Below, one piece after another: positions 20,201 to 27,985 of a stretch of 63,736 nucleotides of DNA. Position numbers and translations under genes: made by a program. The DNA comes from Rhizobiaceae bacterium (GTDB lineage: Bacteria > Pseudomonadota > Alphaproteobacteria > Rhizobiales > Rhizobiaceae). The notes under the pieces were generated by a model, which saw only the letters and a list, made by a program, of their open reading frames with translations, had not been told where the DNA came from and searched no databases. The DNA is taken from NCBI GenBank assembly GCA_028281105.1, contig JANQKQ010000021.1, forward strand, positions 1 to 63,736, given 5' to 3'. Each line of letters starts with the position of its first letter. The stretch's first letter is position 1.

Positions 20201-20533
20201 GCCAAGAGCATGCGGCCGGATCAGTTGGACAAGGCGCGGGGCCAGGCCAATCTATGGCGGCCGGTGCCGCTGAACGAGAATGCCAACACGGTCGAAGTCC
20301 CGACCGAGTGGAAGTCGGCTCCGGACGTCACGGCCTCGCTCAGCGAGCTTGAAATGATCCGCCGGACCCAGGCGCTGCTCACCGATCTCGGCTACGACCC
20401 GGGGCCGGCGGACGGCATTCTGGGCGCGCGCACGCAGGATGCGATCCGCGCCTTCCAGCAACGTTCCGGCCTGCCGGTGAGCGGCGAAGTCTCCCCCGAG
20501 CTGGTCGACGCCCTGGAAAAGACGACCATCTAG
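17261..20533 (+). CDS. podJ: PodJ-like polar organising protein (coiled coil, one membrane helix, Sel1 repeats, peptidoglycan-binding domain)
   Basis: 1090 residues. The first roughly 520 residues form a long, Gln/Glu/Leu-rich region of repeated helices (predicted coiled coil), followed by an acidic, Pro-rich segment to about 650. A single membrane helix (RRPLLLAAAVALLAVLVFPL, about 678-697) follows, then a Pro/Ala-rich periplasmic linker. Four or so Sel1-type TPR repeats span about 820-1000 (ALFEVARRFGQGVEG, AQYRLGNLYEKGHGI, AMHNLAVINAMG, SQVNLGILYTKGMGV). The C-terminal peptidoglycan-binding domain is TQALLTDLGYDPGPADGILG...AIRAFQQRSGL. This order matches Caulobacter PodJ, which marks the new pole. 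The symbol rests on architecture only. Confidence 0.8.
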   Translation: MSRLRSQLDSLAAGQNRNGAAAQNRTRARPARAPAARAAAAGRPAVAPESDELSDIRRELARISGTLQSALATTQPPASAPAPNTGQITDALSQVMRQQMKSELNAIHQELASLQASVRQMPQNPHGEELRRIADGVGQLQNRPIETAPDLSGLAGELQQIRSDLGTMATRGQNEVSVGELTQAIEASYAEIASQLQTIGDVHAASGMESIADQIDALRVSVQSMPQPETISAIERQLSEVAAGVHNLAAGGSDTLPHYFEALDARLDEISRGLVAASAHPPVDVNQDAFDRIEARIASLSTTVESLVAAEGAGGGLADLAAFTEQVDAKLEDLSQRIPAFGAVQTADALGRMSDGSASDLAARIDALSTTLERAINSGDGSAGEMEHRIAHLAERVDAMAGAMGSGEVHGQQLASLEEQMNVISAQLGTLGQGPDLSPIEARLGGLEEQIAASRDIAIEVARQAVENVTGNQATGADIKTIEALAEDLSQLTQSSSELKGHSLETFEAVRQSLSVILDRINGLEQSIGQQAYADHGEPSALTDPPVAPAEVEAPPPAAADEVGDELPEMATPPMDLGELPPMADEDQPLEPGSGVPVVDITDLPDEEEAVGPDPDQLVRQANERQQSGDGEATNTADFIAAARRAAQAAANEIEHSEASHAAEEKAAAPGFLKRHRRPLLLAAAVALLAVLVFPLASERLAHLLPGSGGGAVATSEQPAQTPEPVQPQTAVDQPAQVAGEMIEPVSGVADGEGDAIVPGMTPDLAVVETMDQPAGNEAVAEATLPAVAAAPPTSEPVAEPLASVPMPPETVGPIALRQAAAAGDAKALFEVARRFGQGVEGEPDLTEAAQWYERAAERGLAPAQYRLGNLYEKGHGIERDTVAAAQWYEKAAEQGNTLAMHNLAVINAMGVLAEGADMGKAIDWFRKAADRGVMDSQVNLGILYTKGMGVSEDLVEAYKWFAVAAKGGDRDAAEKRDTIAKSMRPDQLDKARGQANLWRPVPLNENANTVEVPTEWKSAPDVTASLSELEMIRRTQALLTDLGYDPGPADGILGARTQDAIRAFQQRSGLPVSGEVSPELVDALEKTTI

Positions 20534-20545
20534 CCGGGCCGGCTC

Positions 20546-21082
20546 TCACTTCAGATCAAGCCGCATGACGTTGCGGCGCGTGCCCGCCTTGCAGATGAAC
20601 TCAAAACCCGCTGCTTCGAAATCGGGCATCAGGCCCATGAACCGGTAAGTCGGCGAGTCGTGCGCCACCGCGTAGGCCTCGACACAGTCGGCTGCGTTTT
20701 GCCTCGCATAATCCAGCGCCGCTGCGATCAGCTTCGCCTTCACGCCGCGGCCACGATATTCGCGCTTGATGAAGAAGCAGGCGATCGACCAGACATTGCC
20801 GTCGGCGTCATTGCCGCCCAACGGCCGGTAACTGTCCTTGGGAGCGATCGAACACCAGGCCACCGGCTCGCCGCCGTCATATCCCAGCAGGCCGATCGCG
20901 ACCCCGTCGTCCACCCTACTCGCAAGCGCTGCCTTCTTCCCGGCCTTGCCCGGCATAGAGCGGGCGAACTCGTTGCGCCGCCAGGCCATGCACCAGCAAT
21001 AGTGCGGTCCGCCCCGGCTTTCGAACAGCCGCTCCAGATCGGCCCAGCTCTGCGATGTGATCGGCCTGAATTCCAACTGCAT
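20546..21082 (-). CDS. GNAT-family N-acetyltransferase
   Basis: 178 residues. The acetyl-CoA binding loop is seen in CFFIKREYRGRGVKAKLIAAALDYAR (motif A, R/Q-x-x-G-x-G/A), and a C-terminal strand of the form FICKAGTRRNVMRLDL closes the fold. The N-terminal GGPHYCWCMAW resembles a GNAT subgroup of small cytosolic enzymes with unknown acceptors. Start 21082 has AGGAA eight bases upstream; the 35-residue extension to 21187 is not family-like. A TTCAC-CCAT-GTGAA inverted repeat lies about 35 bases upstream (21116-21129). It converges on the PodJ-like gene. Confidence 0.82.
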   Translation of the reverse strand: MQLEFRPITSQSWADLERLFESRGGPHYCWCMAWRRNEFARSMPGKAGKKAALASRVDDGVAIGLLGYDGGEPVAWCSIAPKDSYRPLGGNDADGNVWSIACFFIKREYRGRGVKAKLIAAALDYARQNAADCVEAYAVAHDSPTYRFMGLMPDFEAAGFEFICKAGTRRNVMRLDLK

Positions 21083-21334
21083 GATCGCAGTTCCTTGCAA
21101 CCCGTGAGCCATAGTTTCACCCATGTGAATCTCGCATGATAGCATCAACCAACACAATTCATCATCTTGGCCGACTTCGATTGACAACGCACGGTCGGCG
21201 GCGCATTAAGCGGCCTATCGCCACTCCCGATTTGCAACGGGAAAGGCGACCATTCCTAAGCCAAGTCTGCAGACCCGCTGGCGCGCCGGCATTGGATGGC
21301 GTTAGCCGGGAGGAGCAGGCCAAGGGAACCACCT

Positions 21335-22270
21335 TTGAGTATCTATCTTCCCATCGCGGAACTGTCGGTGAACGTGTTTGTTCTGTTCGCCATGGGCGCC
21401 GGCGTGGGTTTTCTGTCGGGCATGTTCGGCGTGGGCGGCGGCTTTCTGATGACGCCGCTTCTGATCTTCTATTCGATCCCGCCTGCCGTCGCGGTTGCCA
21501 CCGAGGCGAACCAGATCGTGGCGTCGTCGTTTTCGGGTGCGCTCGCGCATTTCCGCAAGGGGACGGTGGACATCAAGCTGGGCACCATCCTGCTGGTGGG
21601 GGGCATTCTCGGGTCTAGCCTGGGCATTGCGATCTTCAGCGCGCTGCGCAGCGCCGGCCAACTCGATCTGATCATCTCCATTCTCTACGTCGTCTTCCTG
21701 GGCTCGATCGGCACGCTGATGATCATCGAAAGCGTGAACGCCATGCGCCGCGTACGCGCCGGCGCGCGGGCGGAAGTTCGCAGGCCCGGGCAGCACAACT
21801 GGATTCACGGCCTGCCGTTCAAGATGCGGTTCCGCAAGTCCAAGCTGTATCTGAGCGCCATTCCGGTGCTGGTGCTCGGCATGCTGGTGGGCCTGCTCGC
21901 CTCGATCATGGGCGTCGGCGGCGGCTTCATCATGGTGCCGGCCATGATCTATCTGCTTCGGGTGCCGACCAATGTGGTGATCGGCACTTCGCTGTTTCAG
22001 ATCATTTTCGTCACCGCTTTCACCACGGTCATGCAGTCGACCGCCAACCAGACCGTCGATGTGGTGCTGGCGCTGATCCTCATGGTGGGCGGCGTCATCG
22101 GCGCCCAGTTCGGCGCGGCCGCCGGTCACCGCATGCGCGGCGAACAGCTGCGCGCGCTGCTCGGGCTCCTGGTGCTCGGCGTCTGCCTGCGCATGGGCTT
22201 CGATCTGGTGGTGGCGCCCGAAGACCTGTTCTCGCTTTCGACAAGCCTGTCGGAGACCGCGCACCGATGA
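21335..22270 (+). CDS. TauE/SafE-family membrane transporter (putative sulfite/organosulfur or anion exporter)
   Basis: 311 residues with about eight hydrophobic helices and the duplicated TauE/SafE signature: GFLSGMFGVGGGFLMTPLLI in the first half and GLLASIMGVGGGFIMVPAMI in the second. Family members export sulfite, sulfoacetate or related anions. I chose a TTG start at 21335 (AAGGGA upstream) because it yields the N-terminus MSIYLPIAELSVN, which resembles the family in related bacteria; an ATG at 21296 adds 13 unlikely residues. It overlaps the next gene by ATGA, so the two are translationally coupled. Confidence 0.9.
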   Translation: MSIYLPIAELSVNVFVLFAMGAGVGFLSGMFGVGGGFLMTPLLIFYSIPPAVAVATEANQIVASSFSGALAHFRKGTVDIKLGTILLVGGILGSSLGIAIFSALRSAGQLDLIISILYVVFLGSIGTLMIIESVNAMRRVRAGARAEVRRPGQHNWIHGLPFKMRFRKSKLYLSAIPVLVLGMLVGLLASIMGVGGGFIMVPAMIYLLRVPTNVVIGTSLFQIIFVTAFTTVMQSTANQTVDVVLALILMVGGVIGAQFGAAAGHRMRGEQLRALLGLLVLGVCLRMGFDLVVAPEDLFSLSTSLSETAHR

Positions 22271-23055
22271 GCCGGCCATGGCAGCTCCTGCTCATCTTTG
22301 TTTTAGCCGCCATGATGATGCCGGCGTCCACCGCGGCGCGTGCCGAATCCATGCAGATCGGCCTGTCGGCTGACGAGGTTCCCATCACCTCGGATTTCCA
22401 GGGAACCAACCTGATCGTTTTCGGTACGCTGGAAGAAACCGATCCCACCGCGCTGCTCGCCGGCGGCTATCGGGTGGTCGTCGTCGTTCGAGGCCCCAGC
22501 GAGGACGTAGTGGTGCGCAAGAAGGAGCGGATTTTGGGCGTGTGGGTGAACTCCCAGTCCCGCCGGTTCGGCTCGATCCCGTCATTCTATTCGTTGGCCA
22601 CCAACGTGGAGGTCGCCAACGTGGCGCCGGCGCAGGTGTTGAAGGACCTCGGCCTCGGCGTCGACAATATCCCGATGAACCTGGTCTCGCGCGCGCAGCA
22701 CACATTCGTCGTGCCGGCGCCGGAATTCTCCCAATCCCTGCGCCGCATTCGCGCGAACAAGGCGCTGTATGCGGACAATACCCAGGCTTTGGAGTTTTTA
22801 AGCCCCACCTTCTATCGCGCGACCCTGCCGCTGCCGTCCAGCGCGCCGGTCGGCCAATATGAGGTGACCGCTTACCTGTTCAAGAACGGGCAGATGATCT
22901 ACGAGCGCTCCGCCGCCATGGTGGTGCGCAAGGCCGGTTTCGAGCGCTGGATATTCACGCTGGCCCATGAGCGTTCGTTTCTGTACGGCGTCATGGCGGT
23001 GATCTTGGCCATCATGACCGGTTGGCTGGCCTCCATCATCTTTCGGCGGGATTAG
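22267..23055 (+). CDS. TIGR02186-type alphaproteobacterial transmembrane protein
   Basis: 262 residues: a signal peptide (1-27), a beta-rich periplasmic domain of about 190 residues and a single C-terminal membrane helix (LYGVMAVILAIMTGWLASII) with a short basic tail. The sequence (VVRGPSEDVVVRKKERILGVWVN, then YLFKNGQMIYERSAAMVVRKAGFERWI) matches a conserved alphaproteobacterial family of unknown function. It is usually encoded next to a TauE/SafE permease, as here with an ATGA overlap, so it may be an accessory part of that transporter. The functional link is inference. Confidence 0.82.
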   Translation: MSRPWQLLLIFVLAAMMMPASTAARAESMQIGLSADEVPITSDFQGTNLIVFGTLEETDPTALLAGGYRVVVVVRGPSEDVVVRKKERILGVWVNSQSRRFGSIPSFYSLATNVEVANVAPAQVLKDLGLGVDNIPMNLVSRAQHTFVVPAPEFSQSLRRIRANKALYADNTQALEFLSPTFYRATLPLPSSAPVGQYEVTAYLFKNGQMIYERSAAMVVRKAGFERWIFTLAHERSFLYGVMAVILAIMTGWLASIIFRRD

Positions 23056-23059
23056 CGCG

Positions 23060-23485
23060 GTGCGGACCACCTGGACATTGACGTTAGCCGGCTTGGTCCC
23101 GTTCGCCGCGCTTGCTGCGGCGCTGGCCTATCTGGGCAAGGAAAGCGCTCTGTTCTTTCCTCTGCTCGATGCGTTCAAGACCATTGCGGCGATCGCGCTT
23201 TCGTTCCTGGGCGGGATACGCTGGGGCATGACGCTGGCGAAGGACCGGCCGGCGCTTTGGGACTTGATTCCGGCAATGTTGGCGCCCGCGCTGGGCTGGG
23301 CGTGCCTGTTCATGCCCGACCCGCTGTCGATCGTGCTGCTGCTGCTGGCCTTCGCCGCCCAGGGCGCGTGGGACAGCATAACCGCACAACGGGCGGGTAT
23401 GTGGCCGTGGTTTGCCCGGCTGCGCTCGCTTGCCACCCTTATCATCGTCGGCATCCACATGGTGGTGTTCTTCGCGGCGTATTAG
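23060..23485 (+). CDS. DUF3429-type small membrane protein
   Basis: 141 residues, GTG start at 23060, with about five hydrophobic helices. Conserved features are FKTIAAIALSFLGGIRWGM and LSIVLLLLAFAAQGAWD, which fit the DUF3429 membrane family of unknown function. Only 4 bases separate it from the preceding gene, so it is probably the third gene of the TauE/TIGR02186 transcript. A long hairpin repeat follows 17 bases after its stop. I know of no established role. Confidence 0.75.
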   Translation: MRTTWTLTLAGLVPFAALAAALAYLGKESALFFPLLDAFKTIAAIALSFLGGIRWGMTLAKDRPALWDLIPAMLAPALGWACLFMPDPLSIVLLLLAFAAQGAWDSITAQRAGMWPWFARLRSLATLIIVGIHMVVFFAAY

Positions 23486-23502
23486 ATTTTATTGCGCTGT
23501 GC

Positions 23503-23585
23503 CGGCACCGGCCCGCTCCCCCACCCAGCCACCCCTACCAGGATACTGCCGTGGGGTGGCTGGGTGGGGGAGAGGGCCGGTGCCG
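23503..23585. repeat. Long hairpin repeat, family C, copy 1
   Basis: Left arm CGGCACCGGCCCGCTCCCCC..., right arm ending GGGCCGGTGCCG: a stem of about 32 bp with few mismatches, closed by a loop containing AGGATACTGCCGTGG. Near-identical copies lie at 52110-52191 and 63668-63736. It sits between convergent genes (DUF3429 and pdeM). There is no T-run, so it is not a classical terminator. Confidence 0.9.
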
Positions 23586-23600
23586 CTAGGAAGAAAGTAC

Positions 23601-24308
23601 CTACCGCACCAGGTCGTTGCCTCCGATGCGATAGACCCGGTGGTCGCCCAGCATCCAGGCGCATAACCGCTCCGGCTCGAACAGCCCGTCGAACGCCTCG
23701 TCGCGTACGTTGAGCCCGCCGGTGAACGCTCCGAAAGACGGCATGATCAGCCGCTCGCCGTCACCCGCGAAGCAGCGCCGCCGCACCGACCTGCCGCGCC
23801 GGTTGATCTTGCCCGCCGGATGCAGGTGGCCGGCGATCTCGCCCGATACCGTGCCGGCCGATGGTTCGTGGCGAAACACCAACGGCCCGCAGGCCAGCTC
23901 AAGCGCGGCCGCGCCGGCAAGGCCCGCCGGCGCGCCGGGGTCGTGATTGCCGGCGATCCAGACCCAGTCGCGCCCGGCCATCGCCGAGCGCAGTTGCGCG
24001 CGATAGCGGGTGGGAAGGCGATCGACCGCCTGGTCGTCGTGAAAACTGTCGCCCAGGCAGATCACGCGTTTGGGCGCCCACACCGCCAGCCGTTGCGCAA
24101 GATTGGTCAGCGTAACGCCCGTGTCATAGGGCGGCATGAACCGGCCGCGCACCGCGTGCGAGGAACCCTTCTCCAAATGCAGGTCGGAAACGATGAGACA
24201 GGCTTCCGCCGGCCAGTAAAGACACCCGGCCCAGTCGGCGACGAGCGCCTGGCCGGCCAACTCGATCTCTCCGTAAGGGTTTTCCTGGCGCTGTTGTGCG
24301 ACGCTCAT
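23601..24308 (-). CDS. pdeM: Ligase-associated DNA damage response metallophosphoesterase PdeM
   Basis: 235-residue calcineurin-like phosphoesterase. The metal-binding motifs are in order: SDLHLEKG (D-x-H), LGDSFHDDQ (GD), AGNHDPGAP (GNHD) and GHLHPAGKI (GHxH). The family is a predicted nuclease linked by conserved gene neighbourhood to a Lhr-like helicase, an ATP-dependent ligase and an MBL-fold exonuclease. It overlaps the helicase gene by ATGA, so the two are translationally coupled. The ligase and exonuclease genes are not adjacent in this window. Confidence 0.92.
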   Translation of the reverse strand: MSVAQQRQENPYGEIELAGQALVADWAGCLYWPAEACLIVSDLHLEKGSSHAVRGRFMPPYDTGVTLTNLAQRLAVWAPKRVICLGDSFHDDQAVDRLPTRYRAQLRSAMAGRDWVWIAGNHDPGAPAGLAGAAALELACGPLVFRHEPSAGTVSGEIAGHLHPAGKINRRGRSVRRRCFAGDGERLIMPSFGAFTGGLNVRDEAFDGLFEPERLCAWMLGDHRVYRIGGNDLVR

Positions 24309-26830
24309 GTCAGCTTCGCCGTCTCCGCTTCGCCGGCGGCCTCCGCCAGCAGCGCCTCCTGCGCTTCGCCCACCACCGGCTCCTTGCCGATCTCTAACAT
24401 CACCGGCACCGCCAGCGGTGAGATCCGGTCCAGGCGGCGGTGTACTATACGCCCCTTGATTCGCGCCAGCATATCGCCAAGCCGACGAATATCCAAAAGT
24501 CCCTGCGCCGCGTCCTCGCGGGTGGCGCGCAGCAGGATGTGGTTCGGCTCGTGGCTGCGCAGCACGTCGTAGATCAGATCGGACGAGATCATCATCTGCC
24601 GTCCGGTCTTCTCCTTGCCCGGATGGCGCCGCTCGATCAGCCCGGCGATGGTGGCGGCCTGGCGGAAGGTACGCTTGAGCAGGAACGACTCATCGAGCCA
24701 GACTTCCAGATCGTCGCCCAGCATGTCCTCGTCGAACAGCCCGTCCAAGGTCAGCTTGCCGTCTTCCAGCATCCGGCCCATGTCCATCAGACCCCAGATC
24801 CCCAACGTATAGTCGGTCGCAACGAAGCCGAGCGGGCGGGCCCGCGCGCGGTCCAGCCGGCGGGTAAGCAACATGCCCAAGGTCTGGTGCGCCAGGCGGC
24901 CTTCGAACGGGTATGCGATCAGATAGTTGCGGTCGCCGCGCGGGAACGTCTCCACCAGCAACTGATCCGCCGCCGGCAGGATCGACTGCTCCTTCTGCAG
25001 TTCGAGCCAACCGCTCACCTGGCTGGGCAGGGCGTCCCAGCGCTTAGGCTCGGCGATCATCGTGCGCACCTGGTCGGCGAGATAGGTGGACAGCGGAAAC
25101 TTGCCGCCGGCATAGGAAGGGATGCGCGCGTCGGTGTCGTCCGCTTTGCTGACGAAACAGCTGGCCTCGCGAATGCCCTCCAGCCGCAGCGTCTTGCCCG
25201 AGAACAGGAACGTGTCGCCCGGCACCAGGCTTTCGATGAACCCTTCTTCGATCTTGCCCAAGATCGGTCCGCCGCGCGCGTTGGGCCCGCGCCCGGCGCG
25301 CACCAGCCGCACTTCCAGCATCGGCGCCTCGACGATGGTGCCGGCGTTCAGGCGGTATTGCTGGGCGAACCGCGGATGGGTAATGCGCCAGCTTCCATCC
25401 TCGGTGCGCCGGATCTTGGCGTACTGCTCGTAGGTGCGCAGCGCATAGCCGCCGGTGGCGACGAACTGGACAACCTGATCGAACAGATCACGCGACAGGT
25501 TCGCATAGGGCGCCGCGCCCAGCACTTCTTCATAGAGCGCATCGGCGAAGAACGGCCCGGCGCAGGCGGTGCCGAGCACGTGCTGGGCTAGCACGTCGAG
25601 CGCGCCGTCGCGCAGTGGCGGGGTATCCTGAGCACCCAGATAGTTGGCGTCGAGCGCCGCCTGGCATTCGAGCACCTCGAACCGGTTGGCCGGCACCAGG
25701 ATGGCGCGCGAGGGTTCGTCCATGCGATGGTTGGAGCGGCCGATGCGTTGCGCCAACCGGCTGGCGCCCTTCGGCGCGCCGATATGCGCGACCAGGTCCA
25801 CATCGCCCCAGTCGATGCCCAGATCCAGCGTGGAGGTGGCGACGATGGCGCGCAACGAATTGTCCGCCATCGCCTGCTCGACGCGGCGCCGGCGCGACAC
25901 ATCCAGCGAGCCGTGGTGCAGCGCGATCGGCAGGTCGTCCTCGTTGATGTTCCACAATTCCTTGAACAACAGTTCCGCCTGGCTGCGCGTGTTGACGAAC
26001 AGGATCGTGGTCTTGTGCCGCTTGATCGCCTCATAGACCTCCGCCATCGCATAGCGCGCCGAGTGGCCGGCCCACGGCAGCCGTTCGCGCGATTGCAGGA
26101 TGGTGATCTGCGGAGCCGCTCCGGATGCCACCTCGATCAGCCCGCTCAAATGGATCTCCCCATGCGGTCCCTGCCGCACCAGCCAGCGGCGCAGCTCGTC
26201 CGGCTCGGCCACGGTCGCCGACAGGCCGATCGATCGCAGATCGGGCCGGAAGGCCCTCAACCGCGCCAGTGCCAGCGCAAGCAGATGGCCGCGCTTCGAC
26301 GTCACCAGCGAGTGCAACTCGTCGAGAATGACGAACTCCAGGTCCTCGAAGAAGCGGGCCGCGTCCTTCGTCGCGATCAGCAGCGACAGCTGCTCCGGCG
26401 TGGTGAGCAGGATCTCCGGCGGCACCAGCTTCTGCCGCTGGCGGCGGTGCGGCGGCGTGTCGCCGGTCCGCGTCTCGATGGCCAGATTCAGGCCCATCTC
26501 GTCGACGGGCATTTTCAAGTTGCGCTGGATATCGACCGCCAGCGCCTTGAGCGGCGAGATATAGAGCGTGTGGACGCCGCGATGGCGTTCACCCGGCTTG
26601 CGCCTGGGCCGGCCCGCCAGCGCCGTCAGCGAGGGCAGGAAGCCGGCCAGCGTCTTGCCCGCGCCGGTGGGCGCGATCAGCAGCATCGATTCACCGGCCT
26701 GGCTGCGCGCCAGCAATTGCAGTTGATGCGCGCGCGGCCGCCAGCCGCGTTTGGCGAACCAGTCGAGGAACGGGCGGGGCAGGTCGATCGCCTGGCCGTC
26801 CGCCGGCGTTTGATCGTTGACAGTTTTCAC
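24305..26830 (-). CDS. Ligase-associated DNA damage response DEXH-box helicase (Lhr-like)
   Basis: 841 residues of superfamily 2: Walker A APTGAGKTLAGF, motif II DELH in FVILDELHSL, motif III SAT in GLSATVAE, motif VI in LAQRIGRSNHR. The Lhr-core winged-helix and C-terminal domains follow. It acts as a 3'-5' translocase in the Lhr family; a repair role is inferred from the usual association with PdeM. The start is a GTG at 26830 with no clear ribosome site, and it lies inside the palindrome TTTCACA-A-TGTGAAA, which may control both this gene and the divergent RNase gene. Confidence 0.92.
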   Translation of the reverse strand: MKTVNDQTPADGQAIDLPRPFLDWFAKRGWRPRAHQLQLLARSQAGESMLLIAPTGAGKTLAGFLPSLTALAGRPRRKPGERHRGVHTLYISPLKALAVDIQRNLKMPVDEMGLNLAIETRTGDTPPHRRQRQKLVPPEILLTTPEQLSLLIATKDAARFFEDLEFVILDELHSLVTSKRGHLLALALARLRAFRPDLRSIGLSATVAEPDELRRWLVRQGPHGEIHLSGLIEVASGAAPQITILQSRERLPWAGHSARYAMAEVYEAIKRHKTTILFVNTRSQAELLFKELWNINEDDLPIALHHGSLDVSRRRRVEQAMADNSLRAIVATSTLDLGIDWGDVDLVAHIGAPKGASRLAQRIGRSNHRMDEPSRAILVPANRFEVLECQAALDANYLGAQDTPPLRDGALDVLAQHVLGTACAGPFFADALYEEVLGAAPYANLSRDLFDQVVQFVATGGYALRTYEQYAKIRRTEDGSWRITHPRFAQQYRLNAGTIVEAPMLEVRLVRAGRGPNARGGPILGKIEEGFIESLVPGDTFLFSGKTLRLEGIREASCFVSKADDTDARIPSYAGGKFPLSTYLADQVRTMIAEPKRWDALPSQVSGWLELQKEQSILPAADQLLVETFPRGDRNYLIAYPFEGRLAHQTLGMLLTRRLDRARARPLGFVATDYTLGIWGLMDMGRMLEDGKLTLDGLFDEDMLGDDLEVWLDESFLLKRTFRQAATIAGLIERRHPGKEKTGRQMMISSDLIYDVLRSHEPNHILLRATREDAAQGLLDIRRLGDMLARIKGRIVHRRLDRISPLAVPVMLEIGKEPVVGEAQEALLAEAAGEAETAKLT

Positions 26831-26839
26831 AATGTGAAA
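26825..26839. promoter_or_regulatory. Perfect 15-nt palindrome over the helicase start codon, between divergent genes
   Basis: TTTCACA-A-TGTGAAA is perfectly symmetrical about base 26832. The GTG start codon of the Lhr-like helicase (26828-26830, minus) lies within it, and the RNase T2 gene starts 57 bases away on the other strand. The arm order is inverted relative to the CRP consensus (TGTGA-N6-TCACA), so it is not a CRP site. A repressor or autoregulatory operator is plausible but unproven. Confidence 0.45.
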
Positions 26840-26895
26840 CTATTTGCCAACGGCGGCCCCGTCGAGACCGGTGGGGCCGGCAACGGAACAACGCC

Positions 26896-27630
26896 ATGCG
26901 CAACTGGCTGCAAACGATCGTCCTCATCATCGCCGTCACGGCCATGGCGATAACCGCATTGGCGCAACAGGCCCGGCCGTTCGCCTTGCTGGCGGTAAGC
27001 TGGCAGCCGGCGTTCTGCGAGGGCCGTCCCGACCGGCCCGAATGCGCCACCCAGACCGCCGGGCGCCATGACGCAGACCACTTCTCCCTGCACGGACTGT
27101 GGCCGCAGCCGCGGGACAACCGGTATTGCGGCGTGCCGGCGCGGCTTGTGGACACGGACAAAGCCGGTCGCTGGGGCTCGCTGCCCGACCTGCAACTGTC
27201 CGGAGAACTAAGAAGCCGGCTCGATCAGACGATGCCCGGCACGCGCTCGTTCCTGCACCGGCACGAATGGCTCAAGCACGGCACCTGCCATGAGGACGGC
27301 TCGGTGCGAGGCTATTTCGAGGATTCGTTGCGGCTGATGGACGAGCTCAACGCCTCGCCGGTGCGCGATCTGTTCGCCACCCATATCGGCAAGGAACTCA
27401 CTGCAAGCCAGATCCGCGCCGCCTTCGATCGCGCCTTCGGCCCCGGCGCGGGTGAACGCGTGCGCGTCCATTGCGACGACGACGGCGGCCGCCGGCTCAT
27501 CGACGAACTCACCATCGGCATGGCTGGCGTCATTGACGACCGGGCCGACCTGGGCGCGCTGATGGCCGCCGCCCGGCCGACCCGTCCGGGCTGTCGCGCC
27601 GGAGTGATCGATCCGGTGGGACTGCAATAG
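26896..27630 (+). CDS. Secreted ribonuclease T2 family protein
   Basis: 244 residues with an N-terminal signal helix (1-23). The two catalytic segments of RNase T2 are intact: CAS-I FSLHGLWPQ and CAS-II HEWLKHGTC, carrying the two His and the Glu. Cysteines at FCEG, PEC, YCG, GTC and C-terminal GCRAG could form disulfides in the periplasm. The enzyme cleaves single-stranded RNA through a 2',3'-cyclic phosphate; bacterial members (RNase I type) scavenge RNA in the periplasm. It is divergent from the helicase gene. Confidence 0.92.
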   Translation: MRNWLQTIVLIIAVTAMAITALAQQARPFALLAVSWQPAFCEGRPDRPECATQTAGRHDADHFSLHGLWPQPRDNRYCGVPARLVDTDKAGRWGSLPDLQLSGELRSRLDQTMPGTRSFLHRHEWLKHGTCHEDGSVRGYFEDSLRLMDELNASPVRDLFATHIGKELTASQIRAAFDRAFGPGAGERVRVHCDDDGGRRLIDELTIGMAGVIDDRADLGALMAAARPTRPGCRAGVIDPVGLQ

Positions 27631-27718
27631 GCGATCGCCGACGCCGTCTTGTAATGATTGCCGCCTGCCGCTACCTGTTGGCAATCGACCGCCCTCCTTC
27701 GCAAAACGGACAACGCTC

Positions 27719-27985
27719 GTGAGCGAACGTCTGACACAGTTTCTCGGCGATACCCCCGGCCGCACGATCGTCCGCCTGGCGATCATCTCATTCGTCGTCG
27801 GGATCATCCTAAGCGCCATCGGGCTCACCCCGATCGAACTTTGGTTCACGCTGCAGGACTTTGCGCTGCGGCTCTACGAACTCGGCTTCGACGCATTCTG
27901 GCGGCTGGGCCGCTACTTCGTGTGGGGAGCGGTCGTGGTGGTGCCGGTCTTCCTCCTTCTGCGGCTGTTGAAACTTGGCCGCTGA
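27719..27985 (+). CDS. Small membrane protein, DUF6460-like
   Basis: 88 residues, GTG start, with two hydrophobic helices (VRLAIISFVVGIILSAIGL and FVWGAVVVVPVFLLLRLL) separated by an aromatic-rich loop (LWFTLQDFALRLYELGFDAFW). It resembles a short alphaproteobacterial family of unknown function; the DUF number is from memory. Its end overlaps the start of the MATE transporter gene, suggesting co-expression. Confidence 0.65.
   Translation: MSERLTQFLGDTPGRTIVRLAIISFVVGIILSAIGLTPIELWFTLQDFALRLYELGFDAFWRLGRYFVWGAVVVVPVFLLLRLLKLGR

Noticed and set aside
23503-23585. Classical rho-independent terminator
   Set aside because: The hairpin is much longer than a terminator, has a conserved loop and no T-run on either strand.
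26825-26839. CRP/FNR binding site
   Set aside because: The arms read TCACA...TGTGA, the reverse of the CRP arrangement, with a 1-base spacer.
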